Shown here piece by piece: positions 46,823-57,594 of a stretch of DNA of 64,000 bases. This stretch comes from Halichoerus grypus. Lineage: Eukaryota > Chordata > Mammalia > Carnivora > Phocidae. Positions within the stretch are counted from its first letter, which is position 1; each line of letters begins with the position of its first letter. The translations under genes were made by a program, and so were the position numbers. The stretch covers positions 170,158,437 through 170,222,436 of the forward strand of contig NC_135715.1 in the NCBI RefSeq assembly GCF_964656455.1, read 5' to 3'. A model generated the notes under the pieces. The model had not been told where the DNA came from and did no database searches. It saw nothing but the letters and a program-made list of their open reading frames with translations.

Positions 46823-47135
46823 GTGCACCATGAACTGAATGTTTGTATCCTCCCAATTTCACATGTTGAAGCCCTAATCCCCAATACAATAGTATCTGGA
46901 GGTGTAAATGTTGGGAGGCAATTAGAGTTAGATGAGGTCAGGAGGGTGGGTGGAGCCTCGATGATGGGATTAATGCCTTTATAAGTAGAGACCAAAGAGC
47001 TTGCCTCTCTCTCCACCATGTGAGAATACATCAAGAAGGCAACCATCTCCAACCCAAGAAGAGGGCTTTCACCAGACACTGGATCTGCTAGCACCTTGAT
47101 CTTGGACTTTCCAGTCTCCAGAACTGCGAGAAAGA
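46823..47135 (+). repeat. MLT1-type LTR (ERVL-MaLR)
   Basis: 'tgaactgaatgtttgtatcc', 'catgttgaagccctaatccc', 'accttgatcttggactttcc' and 'gtctccagaactgcgagaaa' are MaLR LTR landmarks in order. It lies between two L1M pieces, so it inserted into that L1. No internal viral sequence is present. Confidence 0.85.
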
Positions 47136-47500
47136 GGCACCAGAAGAGCAATTGCTGGGTTTAAGTATATGAATATCCCCCTATACTAAGTGTCACTAAA
47201 TGCTGGGTTTAAGTATATGAACATTTTATGGTAGGTATTATAAAACTGCTCTCTGAAGTGTTTGGAATTTACACTCTAACAGCAATAGCTAAGGGTTCCT
47301 GTTTCCCCCCATCTTCACTAACACCAATAGTTGGTAATATGATTATTATTATTAACTTTTCCATTCTGTTGGATATGAAAAGGTATCTTACTGTTATTTC
47401 CCTTTGCATTTCCTTGGCTGTTAGTAAAGTCCAGCATCACATTTTCCTAAGCAATGTGTTAAGTGATTCTATATAATTCCATGAGACGGCATATCAATGT
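47136..47500 (-). repeat. L1 (L1M-type) 3' region, minus strand, part 2
   Basis: 'agcaattgctgggtttaagt', 'aaactgctctctgaagtgtt', 'aacaccaatagttggtaata' and 'ccctttgcatttccttggct' are reversed L1 ORF2 C-terminal landmarks. 'tgctgggtttaagtatatga' occurs twice (47154 and 47201), a short local duplication. Confidence 0.65.
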
Positions 47501-48544
47501 ATTATGTTCCTCATGTTGGTCCAGTATGTGAGCACTACTAATGATTCTGGGTGGAGGACAGAGAAGGTCATAATCTCTGAACTTCAAGCTGGAACTACAA
47601 GTCTTGGGGGATGTTGACTAAATAAGAACCTGAAGAAAGAAATAAAAATATAGTCGTGAAGACTCCTTCAACTTCCCTAACAACCTTAAAGGACTTACAT
47701 GACAATGTGAATGGTCTTTAATGAATTTAATTTTCAGGTTGTATAGAGGTGAACTATTAGGCTGTCTCACTTGTACAATAAAGACTAATAATTAACTCAT
47801 TGCTAGTGGTGGGTGACAATTAATATGATGCTACTGAGAGATTTCTGAAGAGAACAAGGGGCTTTTACAGTTTACCGAGGCATGGCGTGAAGTAGGCTGT
47901 TGTCTGTATCAGATACCATCAATGCCCCTGCCTCAGCCTTTAGATCAATTGTGAAGAATTTCTTTTTTTATTAAAGCGATCAAGAGTGTCTGTATAGAAG
48001 AGCCATGGAATGGACTCCCCTTGTGCACCAAATCACATCTTCTCAGCTCCACTTCTTCTTCTATCTAGCCACTGCTGCAGAGACAGGTCTGTAACCTAGA
48101 TGCAACCTGACCATCCCTTGCATCAGGCCCAGATGGAGGGCCCCTGCCTACCTTCCTGTACAGCCAAGGCTTTCTCTGACACCACACTGTGGGACACCTG
48201 AGGAAACCCACCCCTCACTCATGCGCTTGCATCTTGGAGTGCATGAGTTGATGATTCATGGGGCAGCCCTTGGCTAATGGGGATGGGATCAATAGATAAT
48301 TGCTTCTCTTTTCCAAGTGAACTGTCCTGGTACATTATAAGGATCTAGGAATCAGTCTGGTCTTTAAGGTTGATTTAAAAAAAAAAAAAAAAAAGAGAGA
48401 CTCCAGCAAAGCAGACTATGAAGGAAATCTAAGTGAGATAAGAAGAAAACCAGGAGACAGAAAGGAATAATTGTGGGAGCAAATTCTTATGGGGGTGGGA
48501 GTGAGATATGGTATGTAAGTGGAGGGTTTAGCTATACACTGGAA
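47501..48544. other. Unique sequence, GC-richer in part, no gene seen
   Basis: 47920-48330 is GC-richer and could be an old LTR-type repeat, but I cannot assign it. An A-run of 17 lies at about 48376-48393. Confidence 0.4.
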
Positions 48545-48850
48545 CAGAGAAAGTGCATCCATTGTAACAAGATGTAAGTTAAAATATATGAGTACAGGGG
48601 TGAGCCAGCTCATAAATATGGTAGCAGGTGTATGAAGTTCTCTTCTGATTTTCTTAATTAATTCAGGTAAATTTAAAGCATTGTTATCAGCTAAAGGTGG
48701 GGAAAGATGAAGGGATTTGGGATGGGGTTTGAGAACAGAGAAGAAGAGATGTTTAATAAAGAGACGAGAGAAGAGGAGGGGAATAATAGTCCTGGAGAGT
48801 GAAGGAGTGAGGTGACTGGGGAAAGTATTAGAATTAATGGCAACCCCTGT
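48545..48850 (-). repeat. L2 LINE ORF2 fragment, antisense
   Basis: 'gaagttctcttctgattttc', 'ttatcagctaaaggtgggga' and 'agagtgaaggagtgaggtga' match reversed L2 ORF2. The 154-codon frame at 48416-48880 overlaps it and is only a decayed trace of the L2 reverse transcriptase. Confidence 0.65.
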
Positions 48851-48948
48851 CTTTATATCTTTTCCCATGCACAAACCCATTTTAAAAATACCTTTCCATA
48901 ATTATTACAACTTTAAACCCTGCATTCTTAGAACATTTTAGTCTACTG

Positions 48949-49135
48949 CAGTAGTTCTCAAAGTGTGGTCTCTGGATCAGCAACATCAGCAACACCTGGA
49001 AACTTATTAGAAAGGAAAATACTGAGGCCCTCCCCAGACCTCCTGAAACTGAAACTGTGTGGCTGGGCCCAGTGATCTGTGTTTTAATAAACCCTCCAGG
49101 TGATTCTTACAAGAGCTAAAGGTTGAGATCCATTG
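48949..49135 (+). repeat. MER20 DNA transposon (hAT-Charlie)
   Basis: It starts 'cagtagttctcaaagtgtgg' and ends 'gttgagatccattg', the reversed terminal repeat, with 'caacacctggaaacttatta' and 'ataaaccctccaggtgattc' between. About 187 bases is full length for this non-autonomous family. Confidence 0.92.
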
Positions 49136-49722
49136 GCCTATGGTATGTCCTTATTTAATTTACCTTTACACAAATTATCTGTGCACAGATGATTTATAAA
49201 GTTATTCTTTTAAAATAAAAATGCTATAAGAGGATGAACACAAACTTTCATTTTAGAGTGTGTTAATATCTAGAACCATTTTCTTTAAATTATAAAGTCA
49301 AAATATTTAGTAAAATACCAATACACTACTTTTGAACCAAAGCTATTCTAATAAGTAGATTGAATTTGAGGCATTACAAAAATTCCTATAAAATGTAAAA
49401 AAAAATATTTTCTATATTGGTTAACTGATACATAGCCTAATTTTCTTACTACATTTTTAAGAACTGACAGCTGTTGGTTCACATTATCATAACATTGAAA
49501 TTAACACTGGATGTTAATGAAGCATAAATTTGCCCAGATTTAACACTGATATTTTAGATTGGAAAGTGAACTGAATTTACAAAAAATAATAATTAATATA
49601 TTGAATATCTTCTTCTTATTTGATTTTTTGATATGCTAAATTACTAATTTATATGTATTTTCAATGCCATCAATATGACTAAGAACAGAAACATTTTTTG
49701 AATAATTAGACACATTCTACAA
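49136..49722. other. Unique AT-rich sequence, no gene seen
   Basis: No exon or repeat recognised. Confidence 0.5.
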
Positions 49723-49735
49723 AATAAGAAGAACT

Positions 49736-49953
49736 GGGAGTGCCTGGGTGGCTCAGATGGCTGAGCATCTCCCTTCGGCTCAGGTCATGATCTTCAGGTC
49801 CTGAAATGGAGCCCCACATCGGACTCCCAGCTCGGCAGGCAGCCTGCTTCTCCCTCTCCCTCTGACTCTCCCTCTCCCTCTCCCTCTGCCTCTCCCTCTG
49901 CTTGTGCTGTCTCTCTCTCTCTCTCAAATGAATAAATAAAAATCTTTAAAAAA
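49736..49953 (+). mobile_element. CAN SINE, plus strand, expanded CT tract
   Basis: 'gggagtgcctgggtggctca', 'cccttcggctcaggtcatga', an extended run of CTCCCT units, a TC run and a 'gaataaataaaaatcttt' tail. Flanking 'aataagaagaactg' and 'aataagaactg' are a probable target-site duplication with a three-base deletion. Confidence 0.93.
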
Positions 49954-49964
49954 AATAAGAACTG

Positions 49965-50689
49965 TAATGCAGATAGGGTATTTTTATTACCATTCAAATG
50001 CAAGTTAAAAGTATTTCAATAACTTGATATTTAAAAGCAATTATAAAATTGCAGCTCTATTATTGGTATTTATTGATGAGAAATACAAAAGTAAAAAAAA
50101 TCTAAAAATTTTTTTTTTTTATCAGTCTCAGTAAAGAAGTTTTAATGTCAGAGTTGTTTGAATGCTATACAGGTTATCTTGAATATAATATATAGTACAA
50201 AAAAAGATTCTGTTGCCAAGAACATATCCCCCAGTACACTATAAGAAAATGCCCCCTTGCTTTGGTCAGTAATAGAAAACACAATAGTGCTTTATATTGC
50301 AAACTCATCACTGATTCCCAATTTCTTACCATCTGGGGATTGCTACAATCTATTCTATCTCCCTCAATGTCTGATACCCACTCAGGAATTATTTGCTACA
50401 CATTTTAGCGAAGTGATCATCATCATAATCATCATCAAAAGTATATATTAAGTACTGACTGGTGTAAAAATGAGTAAAAGATACACGGCTTTGTCTCCTT
50501 GGAGCAAAATAAAAACAAGAAGTTTCACTGCATTTTGCTGGGTTTTTTTGTATTGTTCCTATGTTCTCTTCCTCATTTTTCTCTTTGTCCAATTGCTCCT
50601 ATGACATTACAATTTAAATAATATTTAATCAAGCTGACATGAGATGGTATCTGAAATTTGCTATAAAATACTCCTGAGGTGGGTATGGG
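49965..50689. other. Unique AT-rich sequence, no gene seen
   Basis: T-run at about 50108-50120. Nothing else is recognised. Confidence 0.45.
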
Positions 50690-50845
50690 GGAGGGGTGGG
50701 AGAGAATATAAATGAAATAAGATTTGATATTTATTGGTAACTGTCAAACCTGGATCAATGGGTACATAGAGGTTCGTTACTCTTCTATTACTATTGAATA
50801 TGTTTGAGTTCTTCCATAATAAAAAGTTAAAAAGTTTAACTACAT
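50690..50845 (+). repeat. Probable ancient L1M 3' end
   Basis: 'gatcaatgggtacatagagg' and 'gaatatgtttgagttcttcc', followed by 'ataataaaaagttaaaaag', match a 3' terminus common to old L1M elements. Confidence 0.5.
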
Positions 50846-51384
50846 TTAATATCGTTAGGAAATTAAGAATTTTACTGAAAACCTTGAAATAACTGGAGGC
50901 ATACGGGAGTGTTACAAAACAAAGATTGGGAATTAATGTTGATGCTTATGGAACAAATTTTCACAGTAAGAATTAAAAAAAAAAAAAAAACCTGGTAGTA
51001 AGTAGATAGCATAATAATCTTCCTAGAGATTGATAGGGAAATAGCACCAATTTTCTCATCACTTTCAATTTGTGGTAATTATGAATAATTCCAAAGTCTC
51101 CCCAGGGTGTTTCCAGGGTGATTTGACATCTGAACTGAACCCAGTCTCCGATGCAGCATGTTACCACGGGCAACAGCTCAGATCCAGCCTGGGTCTGTGC
51201 TGTCTACCAAGGCACCATGTTGGACAAGGCATGTATGGGAATAAAGACTGGTGGAATGAGGTGAAGGCTAAGATTTTGAAAGAGAATTATACTAATGAGC
51301 TCCACAACTAGATGAAGTCACAGAGCTTTCATAGGTATCCTACCAAAGCATAATGTACACAAATTTTAGAATCCGCAGGCATGT
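50846..51384. other. Unique sequence, no gene seen
   Basis: A-run at about 50975-50990. The frame at 51072-51311 has no domain. Confidence 0.45.
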
Positions 51385-51560
51385 GTTGGAATTCCTTGTC
51401 TGTCTCTCACTTTGTCACAAGGGATAACTTTTCCTCTGAAGTTTTGTTTTTTTGTTTTTGTTTTTGTTTGTTTGTTCTCACTGGTAAAGCGGGAATGATA
51501 ATACATATCAGAAAGCGGTGTTGTAAGGGTTGAGTAATAGTGTGCCTGTACCACTCCCGG
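51385..51560 (+). repeat. MIR SINE split by a (GTTTTT)n tract
   Basis: 'cactttgtcacaagggataa' and 'cttttcctctgaag' precede a T/GT-rich tract at about 51440-51475. 'tcactggtaaagcgggaatg' and 'gttgtaagggttgagtaata' follow. Joined, these match MIR, so the tract inserted or expanded within it. Confidence 0.65.
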
Positions 51561-52134
51561 GACATAGGAGATGATACAGGAAACAATAATGATTTATGCT
51601 AACATGAATTACATGCTCCTGTACCTGAAACAGACTAAGTTCTGATGAGCTAAATTCTGATCCCGTGCTATCAGGGACGCAAATGATACAAAAAGGGAGT
51701 GTGTGCAAATTCTAAATATCCCTTCAGTGATACCTGTGGGTACTATGCTTGAGGTTCAACCCGGCAGCTTCAGAGCTGGCCATGGTAATACCGTCTGGAC
51801 ATGCAGCATTTGAATGGATTGGTCAAGTAGAAAGGGGAAAAATTCTGATGTGAATGGTGGACATATCTTTTGATCTATCGATTTCTAATGTTGACAGACC
51901 TAGCCAGATTAACCAGGAGCTGAATGGAGAAAATACCTATCTTGGACTGCTATCGAGCTGGAAGGCAAACATTTTATTTTATGTCGTTTGTTTTTGTTTT
52001 CTTAATAAACGAAGACCTTCTTGCTTTAGACAACAGGCATGGAGATGGCAAAGTTGATGTGAATGATTTTTGCTTATACCTATGAGGTTTTAAGTGATTG
52101 TTACATCCCCAACAGCTAACACTGACCCTTAGAA
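51561..52134. other. Unique sequence, no gene seen
   Basis: No exon or repeat recognised. Confidence 0.45.
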
Positions 52135-52290
52135 CATCCGTTTATTCACAGACAAATAAATATTGAGTGTGTACTAAGTTCTAGGTACTGCTCCAGGTGC
52201 TCAGGATATAGCAGCAAATGAAATACATAAAAGTCCCCCATAGAGTTCACATTTTAGAAGGCAAAGGCAAAAAATTAATGTTTCCTAAAT
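52135..52290 (-). repeat. L2 LINE 3' end, antisense
   Basis: 'tattgagtgtgtactaagtt', 'ctaggtactgctccaggtgc' and 'gttcacattttagaaggc' match the reversed L2 3' end. Confidence 0.75.
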
Positions 52291-52394
52291 TAATGTATAC
52301 CTCAAGAAGCCCCTGCAAACAGGCCCTAAATAAGCATCTAGTCCGTGGCAAGCACTGAGAAAACTGAAAATTCTTAAAGAGTTAAATGTTACCA

Positions 52395-52500
52395 CATCTT
52401 ACACTTTCATCTGTAGTTCTCTTCCTTTCTGCTAGAATGTAAACTCCAGGAAGGCAGAGATCTTTGTTTTGTTCACTGGTGATGACTTTCACTATGCTTT
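52395..52500 (+). repeat. L2 LINE 3' fragment, plus strand
   Basis: 'gctagaatgtaaactccagg' and 'tctttgttttgttcactggt' are L2 3' landmarks. It sits tail to tail with the antisense L2 just before it. Confidence 0.65.
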
Positions 52501-52913
52501 AGTGACTTATTTCTTAAATAAGTACTATGAGCCATCTGCTCTATTAGTCTCTCTATCCTTGGCAGTTCCAAGGATGGTTCAACTGCACACTAATAGCTTC
52601 AAAGTAACTGGTATTATCAAGAACCAAGAGTCCCTTCCCACAGCTGCCTTTCACATAGTGGAAAATCCTGGCCATCTTTCTCTTTTTCTTTCTCTTCACA
52701 ATTTTTTCCACCTACCCACAACTTTTCGTTAGTGGGTGATGTTCTGAAGGTCATTATTCATCCAATAAAATCCTGGGTCATCTCCCCAGAAAATGCACAT
52801 AGTCATATACATACACACATATTTGGCATTTGATTTCAAGGGTTTCATTGAACCAAAAAACCTCTGGGCCATGGAACCACGGTTACGAAGTCCTGATTTA
52901 AAAGTATGGCATG
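52501..52913. other. Unique sequence, no gene seen
   Basis: No exon or repeat recognised. The open frame at 52469-52732 has no domain. Confidence 0.4.
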
Positions 52914-53108
52914 GGGTGCCTGGGTGGCTCAGTTGGTTAACTGTTTGCCTTTGGCTCAGTTCAGGATCACAGGGTCCTGGGATGGGGCCCCCTGCTCAGC
53001 AGGGAGCCTGCTTCTCCCTCTCTCTCTGCCCCTCCCCGTGCTTGTTCTCTCTCTCACTCCCTCTCTCTCTCTCTTTCAAATAAATAAAATCTTAAAAAAA
53101 AAATAAAA
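52914..53108 (+). mobile_element. CAN SINE, plus strand
   Basis: 'ggggtgcctgggtggctcag', 'tttgcctttggctcagttca', 'agggtcctgggatggggccc', CT repeats and an 'aaataaataaaatctt' tail. No clear target-site duplication was seen. Confidence 0.93.
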
Positions 53109-53825
53109 CACACACCAGAAACCTACACTATGTCATTTACTTTTGTCTCATTTTATCAAACTTCTCCTAGTTCTTCATATAAAATTACTCATTGAAGAAA
53201 GTAAAATCACTCAATTCATATTTCAACCTAAGTAGATATCTAAGTAGTTTGGAAGCAGTAACTATTAACATTTATAGCTAAAATTTATATTCACAGCTGC
53301 TCTGATTGATGTGAGATTTATTTGTAGTTGTCCATGTATGAAAGTGATATTGTATAAAGAGTTGTTTCTGTTGTACCAAATCCATTTAGCTTGAAGCTGT
53401 TTCCTTCAAAACTCCTTTGTCAGGTACCTGGAAATGCTTCTGGTGTGATTCTAGAATGACACTCCATCTGATGTTCCTGATAATAATGACAATAACAACA
53501 ACGTAGTTACAACACAACAGGGCACTCCTGTTTGTTCAATCAAGGTGCCCTAATGTTTCCATAGCAACTCTCTCTTCTGTTCCCATGTTCAAACTTTCCC
53601 ATCCAGCAATGATACACTGAAATTCTTTGACTTATTAATGCCATCCTCCTTTTCCACATTTATTTGCTTTTTTCCTTTTTCTCTCTCTCATTCCTTGTCT
53701 TCCATTTCCCAATCTCATTCTCACATCTCTTTTCCTACTTTGATATGTATCTGTCTCTCTTCTCAGCTTCTGAAATGTTATTTATTTTGTGTCTATTTTC
53801 AAAACAGTGACCATTTTTCTGAATC
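53109..53825. other. Unique sequence with one X-box motif
   Basis: No exon. The pyrimidine-rich frame at 53638-53928 is low complexity. An RFX X-box motif lies at 53555. Confidence 0.45.
53555..53568 (+). promoter_or_regulatory. RFX X-box motif 1
   Basis: GTTTCCATAGCAAC fits the X-box rule: two half-sites in inverted orientation around a two-base spacer. Confidence 0.5.
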
Positions 53826-53882
53826 ACATATATATGATATATATGATTATATATATATGATATATATGATTATATATATATG
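53826..53882 (+). repeat. AT-rich tandem repeat, palindromic
   Basis: At least two copies of a unit of about 26 bases built from 'atatatatgatatatatgat'. It is self-complementary in parts, so it could extrude hairpins. Confidence 0.85.
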
Positions 53883-53972
53883 TCCAATCATCTTAACCAG
53901 AAGTCTAATCAACTTAAAACCAGTTTAACTGGCAAAGTAAGTGACATCTTATTCACAAGGTCAGATGGTCAT

Positions 53973-53986
53973 GTTGCCAGGACAAC
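53973..53986 (+). promoter_or_regulatory. RFX X-box motif 2
   Basis: GTTGCCAGGACAAC: both half-sites match with a two-base spacer. Confidence 0.55.
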
Positions 53987-54032
53987 TGCAAATATGATCA
54001 AGCTCAAATCCTTCCTCAAGGAATATACTCAT

Positions 54033-54046
54033 GTTGTCATGACAAC
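54033..54046 (+). promoter_or_regulatory. RFX X-box motif 3
   Basis: GTTGTCATGACAAC is a perfect palindrome and a full X-box. It starts exactly 60 bases after the start of motif 2, and both are preceded by TCAT. Confidence 0.55.
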
Positions 54047-55027
54047 CTATAAAACTTGGTTTAAGTGTCATTTCTGTATGGAAGATCTGCATATACTTTG
54101 GTTAAAATCAGGAGCATTTGATAAATTTCTGTAAATTTTCACAATTCAAATTCACCTCAAGCTTCCAAACTAAAAGTAACCAAATTGCTAACAGTTTAAA
54201 ACATGAGACTTGTACTATTCTAGTGAAAAACATAAGCTATGACTTAACGAATGATATTTTAAAAGCTACTGGTAAGTTGTGGATTTTTTTTTTTTGCATG
54301 ATTAATCTTTGAAATTTGGATGTGTAGTGATGAGATCCGTGGGTCCTTACTATCTATGGAGACAGTAGTGGAATAAGTTTTGTATTTATGTCTTAAATAA
54401 ATCCAATGATCCTTCAAATAGTAATACATAATGAACATTAAATGTTAAACAAAGGCAAGCTTTGATAAGAGTGAAATTTTATTACTGCTCCACTAATTAT
54501 ATCTCTCTTCTGAAAGGTTTCAATGATTCACTGATACAGAAGGCTTTAAATGCCCTCCTTTGTGATCAAAAAACCTTCTCTTTTCACTTCATTCAGTGCT
54601 GTATTGCTAATATCGACATTGGATACTGAATTACTGTGAGTAAAAACTGCTTTGAAAATCTGTCTTCTCAAAAATAATCTCTTCTATTCTTTATCATCTC
54701 TAGAATGTATCACATGTCACATCTCTTTACAAATAATTCTAGTGTGGCTTTTGACTATTCCTTCTTTTCCCCCTGTCTTATAAATCTCAAATTGATCCCA
54801 TTTCTGATCCCTTAGCATCATTTATTTTGCACTTATATAGAAAAATTGTGATTCAAATAATATTCAGTGGGCTCTCTAATGTCAGGCTCCATCTTGTCCT
54901 CCCAGGATCCCAATTACATGAATTTATAGCAAAGCTTCCGAGAGAGTTCACGGGTGGGCTTTAGAGTGTCTAAAAACAGACCTGAAATTGTATGCAAAAT
55001 TCTAAGTGTATATTCACATATGCACTT
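54047..55027. other. Unique AT-rich sequence, no gene seen
   Basis: No exon or repeat recognised. Confidence 0.45.
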
Positions 55028-55217
55028 TTTAAAAAATATTTTATTTATTAGAGAGAGAGTGCAAGTGGGGGGTGGCGGAGGGGTTGAGGGAGAAGGAGAC
55101 CTTGAATCCCAAGCAGACTCCACCTTCAGTGCAGAGCCCTATCCCACAACCATGAGATGATGACCTGTGTTTAAACCAAGAATCAGATGCTTAACCAATT
55201 GAGCCACCCATGCACCC
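55028..55217 (-). mobile_element. CAN SINE, minus strand
   Basis: Reversed SINE: T/A-rich tail, GA tract, 'ccacaaccatgagatgatga' and 'ttgagccacccatgcacccc'. More diverged than most copies here. Confidence 0.9.
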
Positions 55218-56199
55218 CTGCTTTTTTTTGAGGAAAAAAAAAATCTCCGTAACTGGCATCACATTAGCAAAGGAGCTATTACCAAAAAATATCAAGGACC
55301 ACTACTCCGGGGCATAATATGGCATTGAAAAGCATCCATGGTGAAGTGGGAAAATCTAATTGTAAGTCAAAAGAGCTGGTTTTCAAATCCCAAGTTTTTC
55401 CCTACTAGTGTATAGGCATTATATATCGTAGTATAAATTTTAGAATATACCAATGATTGATAGTTCTGGAAAACAGTGAAGTCTATTACAGGAAATTAAA
55501 ACTAAATGCAGGCAAAATCATTAATAGTAATTCAATTTAGAGACTATTATTAATGTAAATTAACTTCCACATAATATTCCTCTAAAAACTGACAAGGAAG
55601 ACTTTTTTTCTAAGAGACAGGAATAGGAAAAAAATGAAATAAATTCTAGAAAAATAAACTGAAGTGTTTAATATAGTTTGTATTATAGACACTTGGATAA
55701 GTCATTGTCCTTAGATTATAAATTCCTTAAGATGAAAAACTTTAACAAACCTCTTTATAACTACAATGTGCGATTAGCATTGCTGGATTTGGCAGGTTAC
55801 CAATAAATCAATGAACACATTTCCTAAGGAATCTTCAAAATCAAATTAGTGTTTTCTTGCTACATCTGAAGAACTTTTCTGGTACATATGAAGAATGATT
55901 TCCCTTTAGGTAAAGAGAGAAAGTGAATTTTAGGTAGAGAAAACTAAAGCAATTGCAAATCCCTGTAAGAGTGCCATAAACAGAACCAAACCAAAAGAAA
56001 TATCATCCTTTAACTTAGCGGTCTCAGTGGATAAGTTGAACATGAAAAAGCAATAGATTGGCGAAAGGGAAAAAAAATCTGCCCAAGAAAATGATAAATA
56101 AGAAGAAAACCAAGTTAAGAAAATAGTACTTATATAAAATAAATTCTCCTCTGAACATTTTATTTACTAGAGGATTAAGCTAATGTTTAGTGCATTTAA
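55218..56199. other. Unique AT-rich sequence, no gene seen
   Basis: No exon or repeat recognised. Confidence 0.45.
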
Positions 56200-57180
56200 T
56201 TTAGCCCGGGACTTAGAACTCCACCCAAGTAAGTTCATTTGGAAGGAGAAAACTGTGTCTCAAGTGACCCGGATTCCAACGAACTATCTCACAAACACAT
56301 AGGGGAGCCAGTAAAGCAGCGCATGAAGCAGGAGCTCAGGGAAGGAGACGAGAACCTCCTTAGCCTATGATGGAATCCAGGTTTGCAAGAAAGTTTCTTG
56401 AAGAAAAACCCATCTTTGGGGGGCGGTGCACTTGGGGACTGCCACATGTCCTTGAAGTGGCTCACCTCTGTTGGAACATCCAGAATTTGCAGTTGTGGGA
56501 ACTAAACAGGTCGCTGTAAGAAAAGGGAGAGAGGACCATGAAACTCACTGTGATACCATCAGTCATGCCAACCAACTGTCCACTCACATTCCTGGCTGGA
56601 GTTACATGGCAGGAGATTATACATGCTGTGACTTGGTCGTAAAAATAAAGGAATGCAAGAAGAGTGAGGACCCCACCATGACCAAGCCCAAGCCAACACC
56701 CCCGAGCCAGCATCCCTAAGGGAACAGAGACCATGACCCCTCAGAAAACTGTTCTGAGTGCCAGCAAACCCTTGCAGGAAGATGTTGGCCTTGCAGGTAG
56801 CGCTGCAAGTCTGTAAACCTCAGGTGATTTCTCGCAGGTACATGGTACAGAAGAAAGCCAGATGCAAGGAGAGCCTGGGGATAGAAGCAGTTTACCATTC
56901 CCTATCTTGTTAGTGATAACTTGTTCAAGCCCAAAGAAAAGTAGATTTCAGAGAAGGAGATGCACACGTGATCTAAAAGTATCTATAATAATGTGCCGAA
57001 ATTTAAAAGAAAAAAGAACAAAAGGAAAGGGTGATGCTTTTTACAAAATAACAAACTCCATGCCAAAGTTTTCAAAACCAGTTACTGGACCAGGTCCTCC
57101 AGAGGAACACAGTCTAACCACAGGCCGCCCCGCTGCCCCACTACCTGGACCTGGGATGACTGCAAGTGCTGGATGAACCA
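56200..57180. other. GC-richer block, identity unknown
   Basis: Nearly 1 kb with higher GC than its flanks. Plus-strand frames at 56471-56719 (82 codons) and 56862-57176 (104 codons) and a minus-strand frame at 56462-56734 overlap it. None has a domain I know, and opposite-strand frames overlap, which suggests chance. 'ttctcgcaggta' and 'ccttgcaggta' resemble splice junctions, but no consistent exon results. It could be an old LTR, a decayed retrocopy or unique DNA. Confidence 0.3.
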
Positions 57181-57359
57181 CTAACATTACCTTCATGATG
57201 CAAAGCACTTATTTTTCTTTTCATTTTTTTTCATAAAGGGAAACATAGCTTCCTGAATTGCTGACCCAAACCAAGCAGAAACAATAACCCTTGGGGAAAT
57301 GTATCAAGAGACTATTGTGGAGTAATCAACTCAATGTAAACTACTAGATACCTGTCCCT
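57181..57359. other. Unique sequence before a SINE
   Basis: AT-rich again, with nothing recognised. Confidence 0.4.
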
Positions 57360-57374
57360 TCAATTTTTACTTCT

Positions 57375-57579
57375 TTTTTTTTTTTTTAAGATTTTATTTA
57401 TTTATTTGACAGAGAGAGAGAGACACAGCGAGAGCAGGAACACAAGCAGGGGGAGTGGGAGAGGGAGAAGCAGGCTTCCCGCCGAGCAGGGAGCCCGATG
57501 CGGGGCTCGATCCCAGGACTCTGGGATCATGACCTGAGCCGAAGGCAGATGCTTAACGACTGAGCCACCCAGGCGCCCC
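57375..57579 (-). mobile_element. CAN SINE, minus strand, well preserved
   Basis: Reversed SINE with near-consensus head, 'actgagccacccaggcgccc', body 'gggatcatgacctgagccga', a GA tract and a long T-rich tail. The perfect 15-base duplication 'tcaatttttacttct' lies at 57360-57374 and 57580-57594. This looks like the youngest or best-kept SINE in the window. Confidence 0.97.
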
Positions 57580-57594
57580 TCAATTTTTACTTCT

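Noticed and set aside
48416..48880. 154-codon minus-strand frame as a gene
   Set aside because: Most of it overlaps an antisense L2 ORF2 remnant and shows no intact domain.
56471..57176. Plus-strand frames with nearby splice-like AG/GT sites as exons
   Set aside because: No frame-consistent exon pair, no known domain, and an overlapping frame on the opposite strand of similar length.
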